A stretch of 64,000 nt of DNA, taken from positions 3,534,001-3,598,000 of the forward strand of contig NZ_SHKW01000001.1 in the NCBI RefSeq assembly GCF_004217555.1, given 5' to 3'. Source of the DNA: Edaphobacter modestus (lineage in GTDB: Bacteria; Acidobacteriota; Terriglobia; Terriglobales; Acidobacteriaceae). The translations under genes were made by a program, and so were the position numbers. The notes beneath the pieces are model-generated. The model was not told where the DNA came from, searched no databases, and saw only the letters and a list, made by a program, of their open reading frames with translations. Shown here in pieces: positions 17,511 through 27,033 of the stretch (the first letter of the stretch is position 1; the number at the start of each line of letters is the position of its first letter).

Positions 17511-18700
17511 TACTGCACCGCCGACTCGGGGATGAGATTCGTTCCCGCTGCTGCAGCCGAAGTGGAGCCTTTCGCTTCAGGCGGAGCGAATCGATCCTTC
17601 AACCTCAGCAGGGGGGACTCGAAGTACTTGTAGCTCAACATCGCAACGACGATGGACGCCACAAACCAGAACACCAGGTAAAGCATCGCGCCCGTCATCC
17701 GTGAATGCGTACGAGCCTGCAGCCAATACAAGACCCCCGTCATGATCGGGGCAAAGAGCAGGTGGTACACGTAGATGCCGTAGCTGTACTTGCCGAAGAA
17801 CCTGAGCGTTCGCGAGCTGAACACGCGGAAGGCCAGACTGGTTGGTAGAAGGCACTTCACCAGCAGTCCCGAGAACAGAACCGCCGAGATCGTATATCCC
17901 ACCGAGGACATGAGGAAGGTGTGGAAATCCAGCCTGCGCGAGATCGCGACCACGGCAATCGCTCCCACCCCGGAGACATAGACAGGCCAGCGAAGCCGCG
18001 AGGAGAGCCCCTCGATCTTCCACGTACGGAGACCCGCCGCCAGGAACGCTCCCATAAAGAGGCCGTCAGCATGGGTCGGCAGCTCATAATAGATCCACTC
18101 CATCGTGGTTTCGGAAGGAAACACCCAGAGCAGGACGCATCGCAAAACAAGTGCGGCCCCGATCATCGACAGAGAAAACCGCATGATCTTCTTCGGCTCC
18201 CGCAACAGGAAGATCGTGAGCGGCCAGAGCATGTAGAACTGTTCTTCCACCGCCAGCGACCAGAAGTGCTCGAGATTCAGAGCCGGGAGCACGCCTTTCA
18301 ACGATGGATTGAGATTCATCGCAATGTTCTGGCAGTAAAGCAGAAACGAAAGATGTCCCAGCCGCCACTGGAGATGAAGCACCGGGGTAAGCAGGAAGCA
18401 AACCAGCAGCACACCGTAAAAGAGCGGAAAGATCCTCAGCGATCTTCGAATATAAAAATTCTTGAAGTACCGGTTCGTATCGAGGGCGTCGATAAGAATT
18501 CCAGTAATCAGGAAGCCGGAGAGCACGAAGAACAGATCGACTCCGAGCCACCCGCCGCTGCCCAGCCATCCGGTCACCTGCGCGGCAAGCGAATGGAGAT
18601 GAGTGGTCAGAAGTGCATGGCGGGCAAACACCAGCAGAATCGCCAAACCGCGAAGACCATCCAGAGCGTTGTAATGTTTGTGGGGAGTTTGGGCCTTCAA
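17510..18700 (-). CDS. Membrane acyltransferase (acyltransferase-3 / OafA family)
   Basis: A polytopic inner-membrane protein of about 396 residues with roughly ten helices. Family landmarks are NALDGLRGLAILLVFARHAL (catalytic His near the end), GVDLFFVLSGFLITG, and FYIRRSLRIFPLFYG. It transfers acetyl or other acyl groups to sugars of surface polysaccharides, lipopolysaccharide or lipids. The start is uncertain: a TTG at 18700 has GGAG 7 bases upstream, while a GTG at 18748 would add 16 residues without a ribosome site. Confidence 0.88.
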   Translation of the reverse strand: MKAQTPHKHYNALDGLRGLAILLVFARHALLTTHLHSLAAQVTGWLGSGGWLGVDLFFVLSGFLITGILIDALDTNRYFKNFYIRRSLRIFPLFYGVLLVCFLLTPVLHLQWRLGHLSFLLYCQNIAMNLNPSLKGVLPALNLEHFWSLAVEEQFYMLWPLTIFLLREPKKIMRFSLSMIGAALVLRCVLLWVFPSETTMEWIYYELPTHADGLFMGAFLAAGLRTWKIEGLSSRLRWPVYVSGVGAIAVVAISRRLDFHTFLMSSVGYTISAVLFSGLLVKCLLPTSLAFRVFSSRTLRFFGKYSYGIYVYHLLFAPIMTGVLYWLQARTHSRMTGAMLYLVFWFVASIVVAMLSYKYFESPLLRLKDRFAPPEAKGSTSAAAAGTNLIPESAVQ

Positions 18701-18996
18701 ATTTGCGCTCCGGGCAATCCGCAATGGCTCATGCTGGCGACCTGCCACTGATCGGAGAGGGGTAAGTAGATTTCGGTCTCTTCCATCATCGCGATGATGA
18801 CGCTGCTAAAACCGCCATGCCGGAAAGGTTCACATTGCGGAGGGGAGAAGCTCGCAAACACTGTTCGTGCAACCGTAGAATCATCTTACCCCAGCCGCTG
18901 TGACAGGACTGCGAAACGGACCCACGCTTCCCGAACCAATCCTCCAGAAATTGCAGGACTTGCATAAGAAAACGGTTGAATCCCTGCGCGGAAACC

Positions 18997-19464
18997 TTAT
19001 CCGTTCGCGTCAGACGATCCGGCCATACCGTAAAGCTCGCTCTCAAATCGCTGGATCGCCGCCTCCGACCACGCATGCGACGATTTCCTCCAGGTATCGC
19101 CCTTCTCCTCGAGGAAGTTGGGAAAGTTCATGCGGCAGTAGCCCGCTCGTTCCCTGAAGTCGTACAGCCCCTGCGGAGTTCCATCCAGGTACAGCACCGC
19201 CCGCAATCCGTCGCGCGACCACTCCACCGCCGCAATCCGTTCCGCCTCGGGCCGCTCGAGCTGGGCGTCGCTCTTCGCCAGCGCGTCCACGTTGTAGATC
19301 AGCATCGCGTCCAGAATGCTCTCCTCGTGGGTCGTCTGCGACCGGTCGCAGGCGTAGAAGTAGCCTGCAATTCCCTCGTCCTCAAAGACCACCGTCCATG
19401 GTGGCGCCGTCGGAGAGTCGGAGGAGAGAAAGGCGAGTCCGGGGGTAAAAGTAAGCGACTGCAT
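18997..19464 (-). CDS. Conserved hypothetical protein (possibly DUF2251)
   Basis: About 155 residues, no signal peptide or membrane segment. The N-terminal half (TPPWTVVFEDEGIAGYFYAC-like stretch, then ILDAMLIYNVDAL) resembles the DUF2251 family from memory. The second half (AAVEWSRDGLRAVLYLDGTP, YDFRERAGYCRMNFP) is also well structured. No function is known. The frame is open to 19548 with another ATG at 19497; the ATG at 19464 is the first that leaves a plausible conserved start. It is divergent from the next membrane-protein gene. Confidence 0.6.
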   Translation of the reverse strand: MQSLTFTPGLAFLSSDSPTAPPWTVVFEDEGIAGYFYACDRSQTTHEESILDAMLIYNVDALAKSDAQLERPEAERIAAVEWSRDGLRAVLYLDGTPQGLYDFRERAGYCRMNFPNFLEEKGDTWRKSSHAWSEAAIQRFESELYGMAGSSDANG

Positions 19465-19532
19465 ACCTCTCACGATACGATAGAAGCGATGCCCCATGGC
19501 AATGGCTCGACGATGAAGAAGGCGGACGCCGT

Positions 19533-20741
19533 TTGAACCTTCCTGCATTTAAAATTGGCTGGCCCCAGCGGCTGGCCGCGTTACTGCTCGTGCTTTTTCT
19601 GTCGCAGTGTCTCTGGGTCATCTCCCGCCAGCAGCTCTCTACCGACGATTACCGCTTCGCCCGCTGCGGCCGCGAGATGTGGGAGCGCCCCTCGCCCCTG
19701 GCCGGATACTTCACCTCCTGCGGCAACCTCAACGGCGACGGAACCTTCGGATACCGCGTCGCCGGTCTCCCCCTCTCCGCCCAGCGGCTCGCTCTCCTTG
19801 CCATCGACAAGATGCGCAGCCCGGAAAACCGCCTCTATGCCTCCAGCGCCCTGAGCGGTTCCACTTGGGAGGCGCGCCACGAGCTCTCGAGCGTCAAATA
19901 TCTCCTTCATCTTCCGTTCGTCTTCTTCGCCGTCTGGCTTGGCGCCGGGCTATGGTGGGTAGCCCGCCGGCTCTTCGGAAACGAGGGCGGCTTCTTCGCG
20001 CTCGGCCTCTACTGTTTTTGCCCCGACATCGTTCGTTATTCCGTAGTTCCCAACAACGACGTCCTCGCCATGTGGGGACTCTACGGGCTCGTCTACACCG
20101 CCATCGGCGTCGCCCACGCCATGCAGGGGCCACGGCGCAAGTGGCGTCCCCGCATCGCCCTTCTGATCGTAGCGCTCGGCCTCACCGCCGCGGCCCACCT
20201 TCTTGCCGCCATGATCGGCCTCCTCGCCGCGGCGATTCTCATGATGTATCTGGCGGAGCGCCGCCGCAGCCACGTCATGCAGATCCTCATCTTCTCGGCC
20301 CTCGGCGCCATGGCCGTCTTATTCGCGTCCTATACCTTTCGCCTGCCTGCCTTTACCTACGTCTTCACCGGCGGCAGTGCGCGATTCTGGTTCTCCCTCG
20401 ACGCCGCGCGAGGCTTCTTCGCCTCTCCTGCCAATGCGGCCATCTCCGTCGCCACGGCGGTCGCGGCCATCCTCTGGCTCGGAATCCGCCGCTGCCGCTA
20501 CTTCGGAAACACCATACCGCTCATCCTGGCGCTTGTCCTCTTTCCGCTGGTGACGACGCAGGCCGTCTCCCGGCCCTGGCTCTGGGCTCTCCCGTTCCTC
20601 TTTACCTTTCTCGGCGGAGTCTTCGCGGATATTCTGGAAACACGCTACCGCAAGCTTTTTCTTGTGCTCACCGGCCTCATCCTCGTCACCCAGGCCGGTC
20701 TGTGCATCACACTCTTAACGACGATTGCTCACCAGTCCTGA
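19533..20741 (+). CDS. Polytopic membrane protein, GT-C glycosyltransferase-like
   Basis: A 402-residue protein with about nine to ten hydrophobic helices and a large loop after the first helix holding TDDYRFARCGREMW. The DD pair after the first helix and the helix spacing resemble lipid-linked-sugar GT-C glycosyltransferases (PMT/ArnT-like), but no family is certain. A TTG start at 19533 is used because no ATG lies near the first helix; this is weak. It is followed 100 bases later by an L,D-transpeptidase gene, so an envelope role is reasonable. Confidence 0.6.
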   Translation: MNLPAFKIGWPQRLAALLLVLFLSQCLWVISRQQLSTDDYRFARCGREMWERPSPLAGYFTSCGNLNGDGTFGYRVAGLPLSAQRLALLAIDKMRSPENRLYASSALSGSTWEARHELSSVKYLLHLPFVFFAVWLGAGLWWVARRLFGNEGGFFALGLYCFCPDIVRYSVVPNNDVLAMWGLYGLVYTAIGVAHAMQGPRRKWRPRIALLIVALGLTAAAHLLAAMIGLLAAAILMMYLAERRRSHVMQILIFSALGAMAVLFASYTFRLPAFTYVFTGGSARFWFSLDAARGFFASPANAAISVATAVAAILWLGIRRCRYFGNTIPLILALVLFPLVTTQAVSRPWLWALPFLFTFLGGVFADILETRYRKLFLVLTGLILVTQAGLCITLLTTIAHQS

Positions 20742-20841
20742 CCCGTCTGCCACGCGTCTCCAACCTCTAACGAGAGTTCGCACCAGCCGGGCGCCTACAG
20801 GTCTGAAAATAGTCTCAATCTTTCAGGATGGTCCAGTCTTG

Positions 20842-22593
20842 ATGAAGGTCACGCTTCGTTCTGCAGGCACCGTGTGTGCACTTACCCTCTTGCTCTGCCT
20901 CTCCGGTTGCCACCGTCACCGCAAGACCACCTCTGCGCCCAACAGCACGGACTACTCCGACAACATCGAGACGCTGGTCGCCTCCCGCAAGCTCTCCTTC
21001 CTTCGCTGGCCCAACGTCTCCGACTACCAGCCCCTGATCAAATCCTTCTACGACGATCGCAACAACGAGATCGCCTGGACCCGCGACGGCAAACCGACTC
21101 CCGCGGCCCGTGGCTTCATCCAGGCCTTCGCCGACGCGGCCAGCAAAGGCCTCAGCCCCGAAGATTACGATAGCTCCCGCTGGTCCTCGCGCATCCAGGC
21201 CCTGTCTTCCAGCAAGGAAGACAGCATCACCCAGTTCGATGTCGCCATGACCGTCTCCGTCATGCGTTTCATCTCCGATCTCCGTATCGGGCGCATCAAC
21301 CCCCAGCACTTCAACTTCGGCATCGACGTGGCCAACAAGAAGTACAACCTCGCCGAGTTCGTCTCCGACCACGCCGTCGATGTCACCGACGTGCCGCAGC
21401 TGCTCTCAACCGTCGAGCCCGACTCCGACCTCTACCGGCGCACCGAGCAGGCCTTGGCTCACTACATCGAGCTTGCACGGCTCCAGCCCACCAGCGCCGC
21501 CGCCAACCCGCTCCCCATGGTGACCAAGCCCCTCAAAACAGGCGACCCCTATCCTGCCGGCAACGAGCTCGAGCAGCGGCTCGTCTTCGAAGAGGATGGT
21601 CACGTCACCGCCGCCGACCAGAACGAAGACCCCAAACAGATCGTCACCAAAGCCGCCACCGAGGGCCTCAAGGCCTACCAGGAGCGCCACGGCCTCACCG
21701 TCGACGGACGCCTTACGCCCGAGACGGTAAAGAGCCTCAACGTACCTATGTCCCGGCGCGTCCAGCAACTCCAGGACGCGCTCGAGCGCTGGCGCTGGCT
21801 GCCCGAGCCCTATCTCAATCCGCGCCTCATGGTGAATCTGCCCGAGTTCGTTCTCCGCGGCTACAGCCCCGACCACAAGCTCGACTTCACCATGAAGGTC
21901 GTCGTTGGAAAGGTTGTCGACGAGCACCAGACCCCTGTCTTCGCCCACATGATGCGCTACCTGGTCTTCCGGCCCTACTGGAACGTCCCCACCGACATCG
22001 CCCGCAAAGAGCTCGTTCCGAAGATGTCCGCGAACCGCAGCTATCTTGATAGCCACAACTTCGAAGTCATCAATACCAAGGGCCAGGTCATTCCCGCCTA
22101 CACCGTGAAGCAGGTGGCTCAGGGAGGCCTAATGGTGCGCGAGAAGCCCGGCCCGAAGAACTCGCTCGGCCTCATCAAGTTCATGTTCCCCAACCAGTAC
22201 GACATCTACCTGCACTCCACGCCTGCGACGGAGCTCTTCAACCGCACCCGCCGCGACTTCAGCCACGGCTGTGTCCGCGTGCAGAAGCCCGACGAGCTGG
22301 CCGCCTGGCTTCTCGAAGGCCAGAAGGACAAAGACGGACAGGACTGGAACCTCGACAAGGTCCGCGAGGCTCTGAACTCCGGACCCGACAACCATCAGGT
22401 CAACCTCAAGACACCCGTCCCCATCGTCCTCTTCTACGTCACCGCCGAGGTCGAGGAAGACGGTCACGTCCACTTCTTCGACGACATCTACGGCTACGAC
22501 GACAAGATGCAGCAGGTGCTGCAAAAGGGGCCACCCTATCCCATCCGCCCCGATCCGGCCATACCGAAACCCAAACCCGGCGACACCGTTTAG
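20842..22593 (+). CDS. YcbB-type L,D-transpeptidase, lipoprotein
   Basis: A 583-residue periplasmic enzyme that makes 3-3 cross-links in peptidoglycan. It opens with a lipoprotein signal (MKVTLRSAGT, lipobox LSGC). A scaffold domain follows, then a peptidoglycan-binding domain (GLKAYQERHGLTVDGRLTP) and a YkuD catalytic domain. The catalytic motif is complete: HSTPATELFN, then RRDFSHGCVR with nucleophile Cys477. Family length for LdtD/YcbB is about 600, so it is full length. The frame is open to 20725, but only the ATG at 20842 gives a lipoprotein signal. No terminator separates it from the upstream membrane-protein gene. Confidence 0.9.
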   Translation: MKVTLRSAGTVCALTLLLCLSGCHRHRKTTSAPNSTDYSDNIETLVASRKLSFLRWPNVSDYQPLIKSFYDDRNNEIAWTRDGKPTPAARGFIQAFADAASKGLSPEDYDSSRWSSRIQALSSSKEDSITQFDVAMTVSVMRFISDLRIGRINPQHFNFGIDVANKKYNLAEFVSDHAVDVTDVPQLLSTVEPDSDLYRRTEQALAHYIELARLQPTSAAANPLPMVTKPLKTGDPYPAGNELEQRLVFEEDGHVTAADQNEDPKQIVTKAATEGLKAYQERHGLTVDGRLTPETVKSLNVPMSRRVQQLQDALERWRWLPEPYLNPRLMVNLPEFVLRGYSPDHKLDFTMKVVVGKVVDEHQTPVFAHMMRYLVFRPYWNVPTDIARKELVPKMSANRSYLDSHNFEVINTKGQVIPAYTVKQVAQGGLMVREKPGPKNSLGLIKFMFPNQYDIYLHSTPATELFNRTRRDFSHGCVRVQKPDELAAWLLEGQKDKDGQDWNLDKVREALNSGPDNHQVNLKTPVPIVLFYVTAEVEEDGHVHFFDDIYGYDDKMQQVLQKGPPYPIRPDPAIPKPKPGDTV

Positions 22594-22680
22594 CCTCGGC
22601 CCGCACTCCCCACGCGCAGCTCCCGACGGAATCGAGACCCACCACAACGGAACACACCGATAAGACCACCACAAACGGGT

Positions 22681-22714
22681 GCCCCATTCATGCGGTCTTA
22701 TCGCATGAGTGGGC
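22681..22714. repeat. Intergenic inverted repeat, possible terminator
   Basis: GCCCCATTCATGCG pairs with CGCATGAGTGGGC (one mismatch and a bulge) around TCTTAT, followed by TCTTTC. The sequence GGTGCCCCAT recurs at 22728, so this may belong to a dispersed intergenic repeat family rather than serve only as the terminator of the transpeptidase gene. Confidence 0.45.
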
Positions 22715-22807
22715 TCTTTCGAGCACGGGTGCCCCATCTTCGCGCGGCTTGATCGCGGCTAACGCTCTTCCCTCTGGGAGGAGGTATAGCCGAGACCTGC
22801 GATGAAG

Positions 22808-23242
22808 CTAGTCGGCCCGCTTGCTGCTCGCCCGTGGAGGCTTCGGCTTGCTCTTGGCTTTGAGATCGAGATTGAGCGCCACGGCAGCGCGGATGAGCCC
22901 CTTCAAGGCCGCCTCATCGACCTTGTCGCCTTCGTGGATGTCGATGGCGCGGCGGACATTCCCGTCGAGGCTGGAGTTGAACAAACCGGAAGGGTCCTCC
23001 AACGCAGCTCCCTTGGCAAAGGTCATCTTGACGACGTTCTTGTACGACTCTCCCGTGCAGACGATGCCGCCGTGGGAGAAGACGGGAGTCCCCATCCACT
23101 TCCACTCTTCGACGATCTCAGGGTCAGCTTCGTGGATGATTGCGCGCACCTTCGCGAGCATCTTCCCCCGCCAGTCCCCAAGTTCGTTGATCTTCGCGTC
23201 GATGAATGCAGATGCAGATTCCACCGGGACGGTCCTTTTCAT
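22808..23242 (-). CDS. DUF1801 (YdhG-like) protein
   Basis: About 144 residues. Core features of the DUF1801/YdhG fold are present: FIDAKINELGDWRGKMLAKV, IIHEADPEIVEEWKWMGTPV and YKNVVKMTFAKGA. The C-terminus is Lys/Pro/Ser rich. Cytoplasmic; function unknown (the fold resembles bacteriocin-protection-associated or DNA-glycosylase-like small domains, not assignable here). The ATG at 23242 is preferred; a TTG at 23302 extends the frame without a ribosome site. Confidence 0.82.
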   Translation of the reverse strand: MKRTVPVESASAFIDAKINELGDWRGKMLAKVRAIIHEADPEIVEEWKWMGTPVFSHGGIVCTGESYKNVVKMTFAKGAALEDPSGLFNSSLDGNVRRAIDIHEGDKVDEAALKGLIRAAVALNLDLKAKSKPKPPRASSKRAD

Positions 23243-23434
23243 TACAACCCCAACTCTCGCACCTAATTTAGCTGCGCTCAACGTAATCTGCACTTCCGCC
23301 AACGTCGAGTAGTGGGTCAGCTCGGAGTGAATAACTGAAGTTGCCGAAAACCGGACTTGGTTCCCGGGAGCCAGCGCAAAAAGAGATCAGTAAACAGAGG
23401 AGCGTTTCTCGTTACTGAGACGAGCCTCCATGAA

Positions 23435-24097
23435 TCACTTACAACCCTCGATTTCCGTAGAGCTTCTAGGATTCCCTTTCTGATATTGCTGAAGGACCTT
23501 TTCCTGCTGCTCGAGAGGGATAACACACCACAGGGCACGTTCCGCGTCCGTCACAGTATTCCTGTTGTAGGGTTCCATGGTCCAGGTATGACCACCGTCG
23601 TTTGTTCGGAACTGAGTCCCGAAGATCTGAGGCTGTTTGATGGACTGGAGGTATCGGTCCATCGTAGCGGCCATCATCCACCGGTCAGCCCCGCCCATCC
23701 CATATGCGGTCGAACTCAGGACATGCGCCAGCATCAGATCGGCAGGATCAGATGAATGCTGGAAAATGATCGAAGCGTAGCTGAAATCTTCCTTGGTTTT
23801 CAATTTCCCATCTGCCAGGAGTGAGCGAACGGCTTCGTGACGCTCAACGTCGTGCTTTGTTGTCGCCTTCCAATCCAAATCGGACGAGGCCCTTACCTGC
23901 CCTTTGCCGAACATGTCGTTACCACGATCCCACTGATCAGCGATGACTAACCGTAATAGTTCCGGGTTCGCGCTCGTGTTCTTTGGGATGGTGGGGCTGC
24001 TAACCTCTTTGTTCGGTGCCTGCGCCGGGAGCACGGCGCCATAAGTCAGGGCCCAAACTATGTAACAAATTAGAAGATTGAAGCGCATGCGTGTCAT
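23435..24097 (-). CDS. Secreted DUF6624-like protein
   Basis: A 220-residue protein with a signal peptide (MTRMRFNLLICYIVWALTY, cleavage after LPAQA). The body has the pattern of DUF6624: ADQWDR near the start, YASIIFQHSSDPADLMLAHV in the middle, MAATMDRYLQ and IFGTQF near the end. The family is found mainly in Bacteroidota and Acidobacteriota with no known activity. Base composition is lower in G+C than in the neighbours. It stands alone in a region with many small single genes. Confidence 0.7.
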   Translation of the reverse strand: MTRMRFNLLICYIVWALTYGAVLPAQAPNKEVSSPTIPKNTSANPELLRLVIADQWDRGNDMFGKGQVRASSDLDWKATTKHDVERHEAVRSLLADGKLKTKEDFSYASIIFQHSSDPADLMLAHVLSSTAYGMGGADRWMMAATMDRYLQSIKQPQIFGTQFRTNDGGHTWTMEPYNRNTVTDAERALWCVIPLEQQEKVLQQYQKGNPRSSTEIEGCK

Positions 24098-24356
24098 CGT
24101 AGAGCCAGCAAGATAGCAGGATCAAGTCAGTTCAATACCGCAAAGTCAGCTTAGCGGAAGTGATCGGCAACCGTGCGGATGGCCAGTTCGCGGAAAACGG
24201 GGTTATCGGCAACTTCGATTCAGGCTCGGCTGCACGGTTGCGAACTTGCTCAAACGAGACTTTTCAGGAGTCGCCTACCGTGCGCTACTTACGCGCCTCA
24301 CCTGTGCTAACCGCAGCCAATCTCCGCGTACTGTTTCCGAACAGCTGGGTCATCCG

Positions 24357-24755
24357 TTATAAAAATATCGGCTCCATCTTCCTATGCTCGATGATTTCAG
24401 TTATGCCATCGACAGTGATCGCTTCGTAGGCCGGATAACCAGGGGGAAATCCTTGTGGGGGATTTTTTAGTTGGAAAGCACCTCCACATCTCACCCTGCC
24501 ATTTTTCTTTTCTATTATTTCCTTATTTTTGTCTTGCAATCTGAATCGTGCACTGCCGCCCCAAGGCATACTGAAATAGCTCATCGTAAGCGAAACGTCT
24601 CCGCGTGTTAGTCCTGGCGGGGGTGTATTCCATCTTGGCAGTCTGGATTCACTAGCTAGTGTGAATGATGACTCCGGGAAGTATTCGCATCCAATAATCA
24701 GAGCTGCCAACACTCCAAGAATCAGCAAACCATCGGTGCGACGGATTATCTTCAT
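24357..24755 (-). CDS. Hypothetical lipoprotein
   Basis: A 132-residue predicted lipoprotein: MKIIRRTDGLLILG, then LAALIIGCEY with the lipobox cysteine. The mature part holds no domain that I recognise. The coding sequence is clearly AT-richer than its surroundings, which suggests horizontal acquisition (inference). A GGAAG ribosome site lies upstream of the ATG. Confidence 0.6.
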   Translation of the reverse strand: MKIIRRTDGLLILGVLAALIIGCEYFPESSFTLASESRLPRWNTPPPGLTRGDVSLTMSYFSMPWGGSARFRLQDKNKEIIEKKNGRVRCGGAFQLKNPPQGFPPGYPAYEAITVDGITEIIEHRKMEPIFL

Positions 24756-24984
24756 GATCTGCCACTTCCCTCCAGCGGTATATCAGTTTGCGCTTCTGCG
24801 GCGACACGAACGTTGACAACATCATTGTCGCGTTAAGGGTAAACGACCTTCAGGCTTGAGCCCTCGAATCATGCGTGGCTTACGGGCCAACGTCCCGCAA
24901 AAGAGGGTTATAGGTAACTTTGGTCGTCCCGGAGTTCAATATGACCCACTACCCAACGTCGTCGCCGCCTCGCACTCCTACGAT

Positions 24985-25250
24985 CTGCGGTCGGGCGCTC
25001 GTCAGCGTGGCCTGCAGGCGGCGCCAGAAGAGGTACGACACGCCCTACAGAACCCCGGTCCCTCACCGACCAGCTCCGACGCCTCGACCCCATCGCCAAC
25101 GGCGAGGTGGCTATCAGCGCCGAGACGAGCGTGATGGCGAAGCCCGCGTAGGCCCACTCCTTCAGCCGCGCGGGGACCATGGGGACGAGCAGTGCGGCCA
25201 CGCCCGCCAGCTTGGCCCTCGAGAGCTCGATGCGGAAATGGCAGGGAATG
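24985..25250 (-). pseudogene. Broken, truncated copy of the DoxX-like gene at 27152-27586
   Basis: The minus strand reads FRIELSRAKLAGVAALLVPM, then KEWAYAGFAITLVSALIA, nearly identical to the middle of the intact DoxX-like protein 2.2 kb away. The first 60 codons are missing, about 24 bases coding for a GDFLYL-type stretch are deleted, and the 3' part is frameshifted. It joins directly to an IS110 transposase fragment at its 5' side. Confidence 0.75.
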
Positions 25251-25400
25251 TGCGTAGCGGGCCAGCTTCTCCGCATCTACCTGATCGCTCTGGTGATCGC
25301 TATGGGATATAGCTCGCAGCTCACGCACGTTAGCCACGATCACCTCGTGCTCCAGTTCCTGCCCCAAATGCGAACGTGCTCCAGGGGTGATTGTAGCCAC
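25250..25400 (-). mobile_element. IS110-family transposase fragment
   Basis: The minus strand encodes HLGQELEHEVIVANVRELRA followed by ISHSDHQSDQVDAEKLARYA. This is the region around the conserved DEDD-type D-x-x-D-A (KSDQVDAEKLARYA) of IS110 transposases. Only about 45 codons survive, without start or downstream catalytic parts, and the frame runs straight into the DoxX fragment. No terminal ends are recognisable. Confidence 0.7.
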
Positions 25401-25442
25401 ATCGGGCGGCAGTCATTGACTACCGCCCTTTATCCACGCACT

Positions 25443-26327
25443 TCAAATCACGGAAACATGGCCCATCTCGTTCAGCTTGTCCGAAATATCCTGGGACAGC
25501 TGCAGCGACGCAGCCGAGATGTTCTCGCGCAGGTGAGCCACAGAGGATGTGCCAGGAATCAGCAGCATGTTGGATGAGCGTTGCAGGAGCCACGCCAGAG
25601 CCACGACCATCGGTGTCGTGCGCAATGCAGAGGCCGCATCGTCCAGGGTCGACGACTGTAGCGGCGTAAAGCCACCAAGCGGGAAGAAAGGAACGTACGC
25701 CACGCCCTCGGCGTTGAGGCGATCCAGGAAGCCGTCGTCTTCTCGATGCGCGACATTGTAGTAATTCTGCACGCACACGATCTTCGTTATTGGGCGAGCT
25801 TCATCGAACTGCTTCTGTGACACGTTGCTGAGGCCGATGTGCTGAATCAGCCCTTGCTGTTGCAACTCAGCCAGCACCGTGAGGGGCTCCGTGATCGATG
25901 CTTCGCTTGGCGCAGAGACGCCACCGACTCGCAGATTGACAATCGGCAACACGTCGAGGCTGAGATTGCGCAGATTGTCCTCTACGGACTGTCTCAGGAA
26001 CTCGGGAGAGGTGTCCATGATCCACGAACTATCGTCTCCGCGGCGAGCGCCTACCTTTGTGACGATCGTCAAGTCCTTTCCATACGGGTGCAGAGCTTGT
26101 TTGATGATCTGGTTCGTTATGTGTGGTCCATAGAAATCGCTTGTGTCGATGTGATTTACGCCGCTCTCGACGGCCTCCCGAAGGACCGCCAGAGCAGCGT
26201 TGACATCTTTCGGGGGGCCGAAAACATGAGGTCCAGCAACTTGCATCGCCCCATAACCCATCCGCTTAACTGTGATTGAGGTTCCGGGAAACGTGAATGC
26301 GCCACCGAGGTTGTTCTGCGTGTTCAT
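25443..26327 (-). CDS. Aldo/keto reductase family oxidoreductase
   Basis: A 294-residue AKR-fold protein of the short YdbC/pyridoxal-reductase-like type. The catalytic Asp/Tyr lie in HIDTSDFYGPH and the Lys in VTKVGARR, while the His position reads IVNLRVG, so the usual catalytic His is replaced by Asn or Arg, as in other members of this branch. QNYYNVAHR and LLIPGTSSVAHLREN follow. The ATG at 26327 has AGGAG upstream; the ATG at 26333 is too close to it. It is divergent from a TetR gene, its likely regulator. Confidence 0.88.
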   Translation of the reverse strand: MNTQNNLGGAFTFPGTSITVKRMGYGAMQVAGPHVFGPPKDVNAALAVLREAVESGVNHIDTSDFYGPHITNQIIKQALHPYGKDLTIVTKVGARRGDDSSWIMDTSPEFLRQSVEDNLRNLSLDVLPIVNLRVGGVSAPSEASITEPLTVLAELQQQGLIQHIGLSNVSQKQFDEARPITKIVCVQNYYNVAHREDDGFLDRLNAEGVAYVPFFPLGGFTPLQSSTLDDAASALRTTPMVVALAWLLQRSSNMLLIPGTSSVAHLRENISAASLQLSQDISDKLNEMGHVSVI

Positions 26328-26391
26328 ATCCATCTCTCCTATACACTTCGTAGTGATTAGATGAAGGAAGCTTCAGGTTTGGAGTTCGCAT

Positions 26392-27033
26392 TTGAGCAAA
26401 GCCGCCGCCGTACGGTTCGAGCCAAGAAAGACGCCAGTTCAGGCGCGTTCGTCAGCGAGCGTCGAAGCCATCATGCAGGCAACTATTCAGGTTTTGCTGA
26501 AAGACGGCAAAGCGAAGTTGACAACAACACGTATAGCCGAGCGCGCGGGTGTTTCTGTTGGAACACTGTATCAGTACTTTCCGAACAAGCGTTCCCTGCT
26601 GCAGGCGCTCTTGAAGGAACATCTGGACCACGTAGCTCTCGAACTGGAAATCACGTGCGAAGCCGTACAGGGAGCGTCTCTTGCGAGGATGGCCGAGGCG
26701 ATCACTTCCGCCTTTGTGCGGGCTAAGTTTCGCAACATCGACGCCAGTGTTGCGCTCTATGCGGTAAGCGACGACGTCGAAGGCACGCGCATTGCGCGTG
26801 GAATGCATGCGCGTGCGACGAAGGCAATGACGGCCGTGTTTCAGACAGCGCGTGAGAAAACAATTACGAAGCCTGACATAGTGGCAGCAACTCTGTTGAG
26901 CGCGATGGCAGGGGTGAGCCGAGCGATGCTGGAAATGGGAGTGACGCGAGGCACCATGGCGACAATGGAGAAAGAGCTGACCGTGATGGTCCGGGCATAC
27001 CTGGAGGCTTCAGCTGTGGGGAACATTCCTTAG
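26392..27033 (+). CDS. TetR-family transcriptional regulator
   Basis: A 213-residue repressor with an N-terminal TetR helix-turn-helix (LTTTRIAERAGVSVGTLYQY, then FPNKRSLLQALL) and a ligand domain of the AefR-like type. The TTG start at 26392 has GGAG 7 bases upstream. It is divergent from the aldo/keto reductase gene with a 64-bp gap, typical of a repressor controlling its neighbour and itself. Confidence 0.88.
   Translation: MSKAAAVRFEPRKTPVQARSSASVEAIMQATIQVLLKDGKAKLTTTRIAERAGVSVGTLYQYFPNKRSLLQALLKEHLDHVALELEITCEAVQGASLARMAEAITSAFVRAKFRNIDASVALYAVSDDVEGTRIARGMHARATKAMTAVFQTAREKTITKPDIVAATLLSAMAGVSRAMLEMGVTRGTMATMEKELTVMVRAYLEASAVGNIP

Noticed and set aside
22681..22737. Possible CRISPR-like repeat
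   Set aside because: Only two imperfect copies of GGTGCCCCAT without spacer regularity; fits an intergenic repeat or terminator.
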